From contig BFEA01000056.1 of NCBI GenBank assembly GCA_003427395.1, forward strand, positions 3,768,771 through 3,789,294: 20,524 bases of DNA, given 5' to 3'. Each line of letters starts with the position of its first letter. The stretch's first letter is position 1. Source of the DNA: Chara braunii. Taxonomy: Eukaryota > Streptophyta > Charophyceae > Charales > Characeae. Position numbers and translations under genes: made by a program. Under the pieces are notes generated by a model that saw only the letters and a list, made by a program, of their open reading frames with translations, was not told the origin of the DNA and made no database searches. Shown here in pieces: positions 1 through 8,524 of this stretch.

Positions 1-412
1 CGCCCACCACATCCATCCATCCACTTCCGCACGGGACAAATTCGCCCCCGGTTTCGAATTCGCCCGCGCAGTCTACCAGTAACGGAATTTGCAACCTCTA
101 TGCACGAGCTCCACAGGGCCAGGTGCCAAGTCCCACCAGCAACGTTGTTATGATCCTGGTTGTTTGCGTCAGAAGACAACACTCACACACATAGACTTCC
201 CAGTATGCCCATACATACACAGAAAGGGATGGGAGAGGATGGGAGTATCACACCACACAGAAGAGGTAAAACGCAGTGGAAGACTTGTCTATGCAGTATG
301 ACAGAAATCACTGAAAGTGAAATTCGCTCCACAAAATCCTCACAACCAGTCACAAAATGAAAGCCGAGTAGATCATATCCGAAAAACAATGAAACACTGA
401 TAGTCCCAACAC
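1..412. other. Left flank, no gene recognised
   Basis: Short frames on both strands have no recognisable motif and none is longer than about 70 codons. The stretch ends where a probable LTR begins at 413. The five bases before that edge are AACAC, but the other end of the element is not in the window, so a target-site duplication cannot be tested. Confidence 0.4.
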
Positions 413-910
413 TGTAACAACACTGTTTATTACACTCAGAGTCTCGAATTGTCAGGAAACACTCAGAACCCTGATGCGCTGCTCAAAAGTGAGCAGCGCT
501 CCACTCTCCAACCCTGATCAATCGCTAAACTGCCCTCAGAGTCTCTGAAACAACCCTCTGAGGCCAAGCGCCTCTCAGAACATGAAGGAGAAGCACAACA
601 CCACAGTGTCTGATGTCGATGAAGCCTTGTAGCCTCCTCGCCTGACAAGATGACCTCTGAGGAAGAAGTCTGCAGCCAGACCTAGACTGGACTGAACAGA
701 CTGACGGGTGCCGATGCCGCTTCGGCCTCTCGGCCTCTACCCTAGCCGACCCTCAGCAGTCTACCTATCGGTACCCTCGACACTTAGGGCCAGACCGCAC
801 TTAGGGCCAGTTCACCCTTAGTAGTAACTGTCGTTAGAGTTACTGTCGGGCCTGTATTTTTGGTTAGCCCTCAGTCAAATAAAAAGCAGAATCTATCCTA
901 CTATGTTACA
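413..910 (-). repeat. Probable 3' LTR of the chromovirus
   Basis: The block begins TGTAACA (413-419) and ends TGTTACA (904-910), a perfect 7-bp inverted pair of the TG...CA type usual for LTRs. On the minus strand an AATAAA-type signal (GTGTAATAAACAG) lies about 15 bases before the end. It holds a 13-bp direct repeat (CACTTAGGGCCAG at 781-793 and 798-810) and a perfect 10-bp hairpin at 476-499. A purine tract on the minus strand (GGGGGAGGG, about 965-973) could be the polypurine tract, but it lies some 55 bases from the edge, further than usual. An alternative right edge is near 958. The second LTR is absent, so the boundaries are inferred. Confidence 0.55.
476..499. repeat. Perfect hairpin, 10-bp stem
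   Basis: GCGCTGCTCA (476-485) and TGAGCAGCGC (490-499) are exact reverse complements around a 4-base loop. It sits inside the probable LTR, in the part that would be near the 3' end of the element transcript. Confidence 0.8.
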
Positions 911-991
911 GCCTCGACCGACGGGCCGCAGGCAGGCAAAAAACAGCAAGTCATTGCAGACCTACCCTCCCCCGGAGCGAGGACCTCCGAG

Positions 992-1218
992 CTAGGGGCC
1001 TAGGCGTGCAGAACGACGAAGGGGCTCTCCCTTCTTGGCTGCCTCGTATCTGAGGACAACTGACTTTGCTGTCTTGAGAAGTTCTCTACGTGTGAACCAG
1101 CGATCCTCTGTATGAGGCTGGTACAAGACCTTCACAAGATACTGCATGTTTGGTCCTGTGCCCATCTCGTCCTCAATCCACTCCACCTCATATCCCTTTC
1201 CAGGGATCGGTGGGCCGA
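992..1218 (-). pseudogene. Chromodomain at the C-terminus of the chromovirus integrase
   Basis: The frame reads YEVEWIEDEM, then YLVKVLYQ, then RWFTRRELLKTA and a helical tail ending in LRYEAAKKG. This follows the chromodomain pattern of an EVE-type first strand, a YLVK strand and a C-terminal helix after an aromatic-containing E-x-L motif. In chromoviruses this domain guides integration to particular chromatin (family knowledge). It is in a different frame from the integrase to its right, so a frameshift lies near 1190-1220. One chromodomain cage aromatic appears replaced, since the usual WKGY reads VLYQ. The frame ends at 992 after an arginine-rich tail. Confidence 0.75.
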
Positions 1219-2172
1219 ATTGAGGGGTCTGTCCGGAAATGCATCAGCTGACGTAAACGGTAACAGCTTAGATGCATGGAAGACCGGGTAGGTTTGTAGA
1301 TGCAGCGGAACATCCACATCGTAGGATGGTCCAAACGGATCAGCTCCCACTGTATCTAAGACCTGCCCTGGACCCATATATCTTGGCAAATCCTCTCGTG
1401 AAAGCTCAAAACTGAGCACCCAGACCCAGTCGCCTGTGCGAATGGTAGAAGGACGTCTGTGCCGATTAGTCTCCTGAATCATAGCCTTTTGGGCTTTGAG
1501 CAGGTGGGCAGGGACGCGCTCAATATCCACACGATAGCGTTTGGCAAGCTCTGCAGTCTCAGGTGTCAGAGTAGGAGTAGCCTTATCGATGATGTCATCG
1601 AGAGGCTGCCGTCGCTCACGGCCCCAGTGCAAACGATAGGGTGTGAATCCAGTAGAGGAGTGGACAGACGTGTTATACACAAGTTGTGCACGACCCAAAT
1701 GCAGATCCCAGTCCTGCTGATCTAGACTGATCACAGGACGCAGCAGCTGAAACAGGATCTGGTTCATCACTTCAACCTGTCCATTGGCTTCAGGATGACG
1801 ACCAGATGCCATGTCCAAGCGCGAATGGAGATAGTCCTTGCAATAGGACTGCCATTCGTGGTTGCAGAAGCGGGGATCACGATCATTGACAATAGAGGTG
1901 GGTGGTCCATAATGTGTGACCCACCTGTCAGCAAATGCCGCCTGAACGGCTGGTACTCGAGCCTCAACTGGCAAAGGGATGAACTCTGCGTACTTGGAAA
2001 ACCGGTCCACACATACCATCACCTGACGCATACCACGAGGAGTACCCCAAGTCAGTAAAGTCAATAGGCATTGACTGTGCAGGAGCCTCAGATATGGTAA
2101 GTGGTTTAAGTAGGCCAAGGGGAGGTCGACGTACAACCTTGTTCCTCTGGCATAACTCACAGGTTTCCACAT
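1132..2172 (-). pseudogene. Integrase core and GPF/Y-like C-terminal domain (chromovirus)
   Basis: Integrase inserts element cDNA into chromosomes. Visible motifs are DRFSKYAEFIPLP, the second catalytic Asp in SIVNDRDPRF, the catalytic Glu in PEANGQVEVMNQIL, then VYNTSVHSSTGFTPYRLHWGR. A C-terminal module reads GDWVWVLS, YMGPGQVLDTVG and YPVFHASKLLPF, matching the GPF/Y region of Ty3/gypsy integrases. The first 40 or so residues of this frame are out of register: the first catalytic Asp (SMPIDFTDL) lies in the neighbouring frame that ends at 1964, so a frameshift lies near 2050. The last residues overlap the chromodomain in another frame. It is not functional as it stands. Confidence 0.88.
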
Positions 2173-3048
2173 AGTGCAGCATGTTTTTCTTCATCTCTTT
2201 CCAGAAGAAGCGCTGCGACAGGGCCGCATACGATTTGAGGGCCCCAAAATGACCATGTGCATCATGACACTCTGACATGAAGAGTGTCATGAGCTGGCGA
2301 TCCTGAGGAATGCACAGCCGCTCCTCACCTCTGCTGCAAGTGTACAGCAGTCCTGAGACTAGGCTATAACCCGGCTCAGAGGCAGGATCGTCCTGTAAGC
2401 TCCTCACAATAAGCCCAAAAATCGGGTCCTGGGGCAGTAAATGGGCAACGGTCTGACGAGTCTTTTCTCCAAAAGACCGAGTGGAGGAGATAAGAAAGAG
2501 AGCGTCAGACCTACGAGAGAGCGCGTCTGCTACACGATTGTAGCAGCCCTTCTTGTGCCTCAGTTCAAAGTCAAACATGTCAATGAACTGAATGTAGCGA
2601 GCAAGCTTGTCATTCAGCTCTCCCTGGGACTTCATAAACTGAAGGGTGGAGTGATCTGAGAAGATCTTGAAGTGTCGACTCAGGAGAAAGTGCTTTCGAT
2701 GCTTGAGCGCTGCCACAAGAGCAAACAACTCCTCATAGGTAGAATCCTGCAACTTATTGATCTTAATCTTCTTGCTCATGTACTGAACAGGTTGTAGACC
2801 ATTCCCACCATCCTGCTGAAGTACCGCCCCTACACCATACTGACATGCATCAGTGGTTAGTACAAATGGCAAAGTAGGGTCAGGTAACTTCATAACAGGG
2901 GCGCGAATCAATGCCTCCTTGAGACGTGTGAATGCCTCCTGATATTCTGATGTCCAAAGAAAGGTAACATCCTTCTTAGTAAGGTCAGTCAGAGGAGATG
3001 CAATGGAGGAGAAGTTCTTGATGAACTTCCTGTAATAAGATACAGACC
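1964..3048 (-). pseudogene. RNase H and integrase HHCC zinc finger (chromovirus)
   Basis: The frame starts in the RT connection (YYRKFIKNFSSIASPL, about 3000-3048). RNase H follows with its acidic residues in FVLTTDACQYGVGAVLQQ, STYEELFALVAALKH, FKIFSDHSTLQ and NRVADALSRR. Next comes the integrase zinc-binding region, with histidines in SECHDAHGHFGALK and cysteines in ETCELCQRNK. The last real residues are those around SMPIDFTDL at about 2060-2100; beyond that the frame runs off register to a stop at 1964. RNase H degrades the RNA strand during reverse transcription; the zinc finger supports integrase multimerisation (family knowledge). The left part overlaps the integrase frame because of the frameshift. 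Confidence 0.9.
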
Positions 3049-3657
3049 TAAGAAAGATCGGACATCACGAACATTGGCAGGCTTCGGCCAGTCCTGAACA
3101 ACAACACATTTGGTTGCTTCAGGACCCAACCCCTCTCCAGAGATAACATGACCAAGATAAACAATAGAGTCAACTCCAAAAGAGGATTTTTCCCTGTTGA
3201 TCTTGTACTGATTGTCATGTAGGGCCTGGAGGACAAGAGCCAGATGCTGCACATGCTCCTGGACAGATCGACTGAATATCAGAATATCATCCAAATAGAC
3301 AATAACGAACTTGTCCAGGTAAGGCCTCAGTATGCGGTGCATCTCTGTCTGGAAGGTACCAGGTGCATTGCAAAGACCGAATGGCATGAGCAAGTACTCA
3401 TAAGTGTCATACCTGGTTTTGAAGGCTGTCTTGTGGACATCACCTTCAACCATCTCAATCTGGTGGTAGCCAGATTTGAGGTCGATCTTGCTGAAAATAG
3501 TACAACCCTCCACGATATCCAACAGATCATCGATCTATCATCGATCTGGGGAAGTGGCTCTGTAGACTTCCTCGTGATCTTATTGAGACCTCTGTAGTCC
3601 ACGCAAATCCCGAACTAACCATTTCCCTTTGGAACAAAGAGAACTGGTGCCCCAAAC
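2989..3657 (-). pseudogene. Reverse transcriptase (chromovirus), frameshifted
   Basis: The RT palm is clear: VDYRGLNKITRK in one frame (about 3570-3605), then FSKIDLKSGYHQI, FKTRYDTYEYLLMPFGL, CNAPGTFQTEMHRIL and the catalytic YLDD in VIVYLDDILIFS in a second frame (2989-3522). The two frames are put out of register by a perfect tandem 11-bp duplication at 3526-3547. A TAG at 3615-3617 lies just before the VDYRGLN motif, and another one-base shift occurs near 3050, at the end of RT. The enzyme is dead as written but recent enough that motifs are intact. Confidence 0.92.
3526..3547. repeat. Perfect tandem 11-bp duplication causing an RT frameshift
   Basis: ATCATCGATCT occurs twice back to back (3526-3536, 3537-3547). 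The RT motifs on its two sides are in different frames, and removal of one 11-base copy would place them in the same frame. Replication slippage or repair of a break explains it. Confidence 0.85.
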
Positions 3658-3909
3658 TCAGATGTGCTGGGTCTGATCCAACCTTTGCGTCTTTAACTGT
3701 TTCCTGAGCTCATCAAGCTCAGCAGGGGACATCCTGTAGACCCGGCCCTTGGAAGGGACCGCGTCAGGCAGGAGCTCGATCTTATGCTTGATCTGCCAAT
3801 GGACAAGTCCAGTAGGCTCCTGCATAAGGTCAAGGAACCGGTCGACCACTTGCCGAATTTGAGAGGGACAGGGAGCAGTCTCCACATCAGTCTGTTTGAC
3901 ATATGCCAC
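3658..3909 (-). pseudogene. Protease-RT linker and RT N-terminus (chromovirus)
   Basis: The frame contains HKIELLPDAVPSKGRVYRMSP and AELDELRKQLK, the standard lead-in of Ty3/gypsy RT (H-x-I-x-L, then YRMSP and the E-L-x-E-L-x-x-Q-L helix). After about 3690 the homologous reading moves to another frame, which gives IRPSTSEFGAPVLFVPKGNG. A one- or two-base indel therefore lies just after the QL helix. Confidence 0.82.
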
Positions 3910-3936
3910 AAACAGACGTGTGTGATCAGTCTGGCG

Positions 3937-4149
3937 TCAGAGCTGATAAAACTCATGTGCACGCATGCAATAACAGCTACTGACCGGATGGTACTCATCA
4001 GCAAGTGCACAGGGGCGATAGACCCCATGCCGGTCAGGCAGCTCAACCCTAGGGATACGCCAGTCAATCCTGGGGTTGGTGGCACTCAGCCACTGCATGG
4101 AGAAGACAAGGTCAAAAGGAACATCAGGGAACACATAGAAATGCAACAA
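3937..4149 (-). pseudogene. Retropepsin C-terminal remnant (chromovirus)
   Basis: DLVFSMQWLSATNPRIDW matches the D-x-I-L-G-M-D-W-L stretch and following N-P-x-I-D-W of Ty3/gypsy aspartic proteases. The active-site D-S/T-G triplet would lie upstream and is missing, because recognisable homology ends at about 4150. The normal glycine and aspartate of LGMDWL are changed (FSMQWL), another sign of decay. Confidence 0.7.
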
Positions 4150-4436
4150 GCTCCCACTACTATGGCTATGGAGTCCTCCCCTCCAGGAGGGCTAGTATGA
4201 CTCTCTCTAGCCTTGCCTCCTTCCTCACAGCCTGGGGGCTATGGCGGATCACCTCCCCAAGCTAGCCTCACTACCACTAGCCTCTAGAGCTCCTCTTACT
4301 AGCTCACAATCTCCTCCAAGCTCCCAAACTGACAGGGGTTCCCCTCTCCTCACTCCAAGTGAGTGTAGAGCTCTCATTTGCTCATCTCAGCAGCATGGGC
4401 ACTCCTCATGCAAATGTGAGTGTGGCGGACTGAATC

Positions 4437-4456
4437 CCCAGCTTATATAGGCTGGG
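4437..4456 (-). promoter_or_regulatory. TATA-like box within a short inverted repeat
   Basis: On the minus strand CCTATATAAGC is a good TATA-box match. It is framed by CCCAGC/GCTGGG (4437-4442, 4451-4456), so the TATA lies in the loop. It might be the promoter of an LTR or other element running left, but no downstream gene is assigned to it. Confidence 0.3.
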
Positions 4457-4508
4457 CACAGTGCTTTGGCCAGCCCATGGGCCTCCCTATGTGCCTCATG
4501 GTGAACCG

Positions 4509-4539
4509 AGGTGCCCCCATGGCCTCTCTGGGGGCACCT
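4509..4539. repeat. Perfect hairpin, 11-bp stem
   Basis: AGGTGCCCCCA (4509-4519) and TGGGGGCACCT (4529-4539) are exact reverse complements with a 9-base loop. Confidence 0.8.
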
Positions 4540-4563
4540 GGGCCTCTTTTCGGCCAGGTACAT

Positions 4564-4596
4564 GCAGTCCGAGTGGCTGGTACCAACTCGGACTGC
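4564..4596. repeat. AGTCCGAG hairpin family, copy 1
   Basis: GCAGTCCGAGT (4564-4574) and ACTCGGACTGC (4586-4596) form a perfect 11-bp stem, with a loop that contains GGTACC. The same stem core occurs in three more hairpins to the right (5553, 6091, 6253). Confidence 0.85.
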
Positions 4597-5105
4597 CCTT
4601 TGGGCCTCTCCATGCCTCTCCCTCCTCTCAAAATGTTGCACCCTTAAGTCCAAATGCCCAAGGTGCAGCCTAACTTGAAGAAAAAGGCCTAAAAGGCATT
4701 TTTCTCGACTTTTTTCTGATTTCGGCCTCCTTTGGGTAGGCCGAGATATTTTCTCATGTGGCGCTGCATTTTCAGCCTTGGATATGGCAGAGATCCAAGG
4801 CCAACAATATTCCAAGTTACCCCATTGTAGCCCTTGCTTCAGTTTTGGGCCTCAAAGGTCGTTTTCTCAATTTTTGATGCATCTGGCCCTCTGTTTGGGC
4901 CAAATGCACAGTTTCGGACTTTTCCCTCTTTTGTTTCTTTCCATTTTGGGCTGCCAACTCATTCCGGAGTTGACCGTTTGTGATGACCTCATCAACAATG
5001 ACCATATTATCACCTCCATGGATCTAAATCTCAAATCCATGGCCCAAAAGAAAACCAGTCATTTTCCTTTTGCTTTTTCTTTTGTTTTTGTTTTTTTAAT
5101 TCAAA

Positions 5106-5144
5106 TTTGCAGAGATAATGCCCCAAGGGCCATATCTCTGCAAA
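5106..5144. repeat. Hairpin with 12-bp outer and 4-bp inner stem
   Basis: TTTGCAGAGATA (5106-5117) and TATCTCTGCAAA (5133-5144) pair perfectly. Inside, GCCC and GGGC pair across CAA after a 2x2 internal loop. The whole forms a 39-base extended hairpin. Confidence 0.82.
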
Positions 5145-5183
5145 CCGGATTGCCCTCCACTAAATCCGGAGTGATGAGGTCAC

Positions 5184-5207
5184 AGTAGGGACCTGCCAGT
5201 CCCTACT
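5184..5207. repeat. Perfect hairpin, 9-bp stem
   Basis: AGTAGGGAC (5184-5192) pairs with GTCCCTACT (5199-5207) across the 6-base loop CTGCCA. Confidence 0.8.
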
Positions 5208-5552
5208 ATGCAGTCCCAATTGGCCGGCACATCCTCCTCCACCCTTTTCTCCCTCTTTGTCTCATTCTCCCTCCTTTTTCTCTCAATTTTTATTTTTATT
5301 TTTATTTTTGATGTGACAAGTGTCAATTTGTTGTTGAGCCTCTTTCTAGGCCCTAGGTTCTTATTCCTGGCCAGATTCATGCCCAGCAGATGACCGTTTC
5401 ATCTCGGATCACAATAATGAAGCCCCCATGTTCAAGGGGGCTCCATTTTGCCTCCGTTAGTCTCCATTTTGAGCCCCCTTTGCTCCGATTTTCTTTTGTC
5501 AACCTTTTCTCTGTGTTGGGTCCCTTGGGGCTCTATTTTCTCATGCCTAGCT

Positions 5553-5572
5553 AGTCCGAGATATCTCGGACT
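5553..5572. repeat. AGTCCGAG hairpin family, copy 2: perfect 20-bp palindrome
   Basis: AGTCCGAGAT is followed at once by its exact reverse complement ATCTCGGACT. The outer eight bases on each side are the shared core of the hairpin family; the loop has collapsed to nothing. Confidence 0.85.
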
Positions 5573-5637
5573 GCTGGGCACCCCTCCCATTATCCCATTT
5601 TCTTTCTTTTTGCTCATAGAACTCTCATTTTGGCTCT

Positions 5638-5655
5638 ACTAGTGCTTGCACTAGT
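5638..5655. repeat. Perfect hairpin, 8-bp stem
   Basis: ACTAGTGC (5638-5645) and GCACTAGT (5648-5655) flank TT. It lies only 16 bases from the 13-bp hairpin at 5672. Confidence 0.8.
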
Positions 5656-5671
5656 GGTTGCTAATATTTTC

Positions 5672-5700
5672 CACCGTCGAGATCTTCGATCTCGACGGTG
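5672..5700. repeat. Perfect hairpin, 13-bp stem
   Basis: CACCGTCGAGATC (5672-5684) and GATCTCGACGGTG (5688-5700) are exact reverse complements around TTC. It is the longest perfect stem found in the window. Confidence 0.88.
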
Positions 5701-6084
5701 CCGTTTGCTTTGTGCCACCACTCCCCATATCGGCTTGTGGTTTTCTTTGGGACACTTCATGTTCCCGCCGCTCTCCCATGCCAGTCCCATTCATTTATCC
5801 CGTCGCCGGTGCCGCCGACAAGGTCCCGTTTTTTCGACAATTTTTATTTGGTCCCGTTTGGTCCCCGGCATCGTTCCGGTTGACGTCCCATTTTATTTGG
5901 GACTTCCCATGTCCCCGACAGCCCCTTTTCTTCCTCCCCATGTGTCCCAAGTGTGCTGATTATTTCCGGTCGTGAGATCCTCATCTTGCGGTCACCATTT
6001 ACCGTCTCTATTTTTCCTATGCCTTACGGCACTGTTTTCTAGCCCCTTGGGCATGCCGTGGTTTATTTGCCCTTGGCCTAGGCA

Positions 6085-6147
6085 CCCTCATGCAGTCCGT
6101 TACTTCTCGGACTGCAACTATGTCATTTTTCCTAGTCCCATAGCCCC
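6085..6147. repeat. Direct repeat copy A containing AGTCCG hairpin copy 3
   Basis: This block and 6244-6309 align over about 65 bases: a C-rich start, the hairpin, a T-rich run, then a shared AGTCCCAT and GCCCC. The hairpin here is TGCAGTCCG (6091-6099) with CGGACTGCA (6108-6116), a perfect 9-bp stem. The offset to copy B is about 160 bases. Confidence 0.7.
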
Positions 6148-6243
6148 ACAACTTACATTAAACTGAAGAAAAATGAAGTGCCCAATTTTCAAGTGCATCC
6201 GNGCTCAATATTGGCCTCGGACGCATCTAAAACATATGTTTTC

Positions 6244-6309
6244 CCCTCCCCATGCAGTCCGTTGCAACTCGGACTGCAGTAGGGGTTATTTTTTTAGTCC
6301 CATTGCCCC
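6244..6309. repeat. Direct repeat copy B containing AGTCCG hairpin copy 4
   Basis: This is the second copy of the block at 6085-6147. The stem TGCAGTCCG (6253-6261) and CGGACTGCA (6270-6278) is identical to that of copy A, while the loop differs (TTGCAACT against TTACTTCT). Confidence 0.7.
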
Positions 6310-6399
6310 TCGCTTTTATGATCCTGGCCAATTTCGAAGTAATAATTCATTAGAAAGCGCAATGTCGTCCAATTACAACAAGAAATGAATGAACTTGAG

Positions 6400-6565
6400 A
6401 GGAGAGAGAGGGAAAGAAGAAGAAGAAGAAGAAGAAGGAAGGAAGGAGAAGAAAAAGATGTACACCAGCAAAGACTAATGATAATTCCCTTCTTCTCGCC
6501 AACCACTCTCCTCCTCCTTTTCTCCTCCCCTCTTATTCAAACAATATATAATAATAATAATAATG
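6400..6565. repeat. GA/GAA and ATA microsatellites
   Basis: A GAA-type tract lies at about 6414-6450 with GAGA and GGAA variants on its sides, and an ATA/ATAATA tract at about 6544-6564. ORFs crossing these tracts (arginine-rich, isoleucine-rich) are composition artefacts. Confidence 0.85.
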
Positions 6566-7661
6566 TTGAATGCGTGAACCAGAATCAATGTCGGAATTCC
6601 TCTTCTATTGCAGGTACAAGATGAGGTCCACCATAGCCATAACCAGCCTTCTCCTTCCTCTTCCTGAAGGCCGAGGCTATGGCGGACTGCTAGGGCCTTG
6701 CCTTGATGTGCAAAAGACAACTCAAAGCAACTACGGCTGCTTTAGCTCAGGCCGCCATGCCTGACTCTACCTCGAAGCTTCTTGGTGTAGCTCTACCCCA
6801 ACTGAGGCCTTCCAGATGCAGCGCCCACCAAGGTGATGAAGATGGCGTCCACCATAGATAGGTAAGTACCTCTGGCGCTCCCCCTTCCTAGTCCTCGACT
6901 TCCTCTTCCTCCAGACCGTGCTCCTCAACCATAGCCGAGGTGGAGAGTTGGGCGCTCCTTCCTTCCCAGCAGCGCTGCTCCAGCCAGCGCTCCAAGCAGT
7001 GTATCGCCAAACTTGCACACCGTAGAATGAGGAGGATCTCTTTACTCCTCCAGGAGGTATAGCGGTCTGCTTGCCTCTTGGGCGGTGACTTCCAAGCCGC
7101 GGCCTCCAAGCAGTCGGTACCTCCTCCCTTTCGGAGGGAAACATCATTGCAGACTATGATATTGCCCGTACAGGCCCTAGACTCAGACTACTTGGACTGC
7201 TACCCGCCTAGACCTAGCCTACAACTACTGGGCCTTTAAAAATGCCAACTTTGTCTTCTTCTGCTCGGCATCGAGTGCCGGACACATCTACCTCTACTTT
7301 GTGTGGTACCGGCCTACCTGCTACTTGAGTGTTTTTCCACTGCTCTAAGTGTTGCGGGCCTCTTTCCCCGCCACTTGAGTGTTTCCCTGCTGCAACCCTC
7401 AATGTCACGGCGACAGGTAAGTATCGGCCCTTCTGGCCTCCCACATGGACTAGTACCTTTGCGGTCACACACACGCTCAAACCGACAAGCACTCAGACAG
7501 GCACGCAGAACAGTAAGCATGCACACACACAGACTTAGAAAACTCAGCAACAAGCGGGAAATTCAGCAAGGCATACATTCCATTGGCAAAACTCTGAAAT
7601 CGGTTGTGTCTCAGTCCGTGTTTGGCAGGTCGAGGATTCAACCCTCACAAGGGCCGCTAGG
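6566..7661. other. About 1.1 kb without a recognisable gene
   Basis: Frames of up to about 126 codons exist on both strands (for example 6767-7147 minus) but show no domain and no relation to the array on the right. Short repeats are present: a 19-base word matching at 17 positions (6618-6636 and 6839-6857), and a 22-base word starting ACTTGAGTGTTT (7323 and about 7373). It could be the 3' untranslated part or LTR of the element whose body lies to the right, but nothing here matches the DNA right of 15313 by eye. Confidence 0.4.
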
Positions 7662-8408
7662 CTACGGCCTCCTAATGCCTAAGGGGGCCCCAGCAAGCAC
7701 CGTGCCCGCCCTAAGTGAAGGCGGGCCTGATATCGATATGGGGCCCCATTTTGCCATTTTTGCATTTGGGCACCAGACAGTTACCACTCTAAGAACCGCT
7801 CCATCTGCTACAACTCTCCGTAACTCTCCTACCTTCTTAGCCTCCTTTTTCAGGAGCTTCTCTGGCTCACTCGAGGTCTCATACCACGCTCTAAACAAGG
7901 ATCCTCCATCAAACAGAGACGTGCATAAAACATATTTAATTAGGCGTTCATCTTCGACTCCTACCCAGAGTGCGGTTACTCGCGCCTCCCTTTGCGCTTG
8001 CCGCGTACACTCAGCCTCCTCAACCACACTTAATCTCGCCAGATGGCTTACCTGCATAACCACCAAGACTAGCGGTCCGTCTATTTTCCCCACCACATGC
8101 ACGGAGTACTTGTCATTGGAGTACTGAGTCGTACCGCTCATCGTCTCCAATCATCGTTATGTCGTTCCTTCTACGCTCGCTTTTCCGTTTTGTCCAGTGG
8201 CTTCTGGCGTCTCCTTTGGTCTTTCTGTCGCTTTCAAAGATTGCTCTGATTCCTCGCACAGAAGATCCCTTGCCTTCACGCTCTCCAAGAACTCCAGCCT
8301 CCACCTTCTGATGAATTCTCTATCTTCTCTAAAGACGCTTTCTAACCCTTTCGTTGCTAATTCTATCCTAATTACTTTCGCATTTTCCTCGATCCCGAAT
8401 TTTGTTGC
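7662..8408 (-). pseudogene. Unknown-family frame E, leftmost of the minus-strand array
   Basis: One minus-strand frame is open from 8408 to 7662 apart from a TAA (8157-8159) and a TGA (8151-8153), separated by one codon. The first part is highly charged and helical (FREDREFIRRWRLEFLESVK), followed by a polar segment. The second part reads VGKIDGPLVLVVMQVSHLA, then PEKLLKKEAKKVGELRRVV and AVLRVVTVW. The A-x-K-K-V-x-E-L segment resembles the alanine/arginine helix seen in frames C, D and D2, but weakly. No function is recognised. A plus-strand ORF (7303-8127) overlaps it; the minus frame is preferred because its neighbours run that way and it shares their style. Confidence 0.4.
7704..7726. repeat. 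Hairpin, 7-bp GC stem
   Basis: GCCCGCC (7704-7710) pairs with GGCGGGC (7720-7726). It lies at the 3' end of frame E, close to two GGGGCCCC-like palindromes (about 7684 and 7740). Confidence 0.7.
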
Positions 8409-8524
8409 CTAGCTTCTTTACTCATTTTAACACCGGGTCTATGACACGTTCTCTCACTCTCTTAACCTTCTCATCTTCGTTTTCCATACTCGGTCCTTCA
8501 TCCCCATCTAAATTCAGAGACTTT

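Larger units (their letters stand above)
413..4149 (-). mobile_element. Truncated Ty3/gypsy chromovirus (LTR retrotransposon remnant)
   Basis: Read on the minus strand the order is protease remnant, RT, RNase H, HHCC zinc finger, integrase, GPF/Y-like C-terminus, chromodomain, then a 3' LTR. This order, with integrase after RNase H and a chromodomain, defines the chromovirus branch of Ty3/gypsy (known biology). No gag and no 5' LTR are present: homology stops inside the protease at about 4150, where a different hairpin-rich sequence starts. At least five reading-frame breaks and one stop make it non-functional. The host protein environment cannot be inferred from it, except that plant-like elements of this type carry such termini. 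Confidence 0.88.
4150..6310. other. Non-coding, hairpin-dense region of unknown type
   Basis: ORFs here are low-complexity and I see no domain. At least fourteen inverted repeats, most with perfect stems of 7-13 bp, lie between 4437 and 6278; besides those listed separately they include 4437-4456, 4680-4704, 4775-4801, 5016-5042 and 5421-5442. It abuts a broken protease at 4150, so it may be part of another mobile element inserted there. The sequence does not resemble the 413-910 LTR. Base 6202 is ambiguous (N). Confidence 0.5.

Noticed and set aside
4387-4815. ORFs on both strands of the hairpin-rich region
   Set aside because: Their composition follows the inverted repeats (the two strands give similar Pro/His/Arg-rich peptides) and no domain is visible.
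5180-5393. Overlapping ORFs near 5200-5390
   Set aside because: Produced by a T-rich tract with TTTTTA units; low complexity on both strands.
7625-7660. T-arm-like stem (GAGG/CCTC around ATTCAAC) suggesting a tRNA or SINE
   Set aside because: No D-arm, anticodon arm or acceptor stem at the required distances on either strand.
7303-8127. Plus-strand ORF of 274 codons
   Set aside because: Serine/arginine/threonine-rich with no motif. It overlaps a minus-strand frame that matches its neighbours in direction and style, so I take the plus ORF as a shadow.
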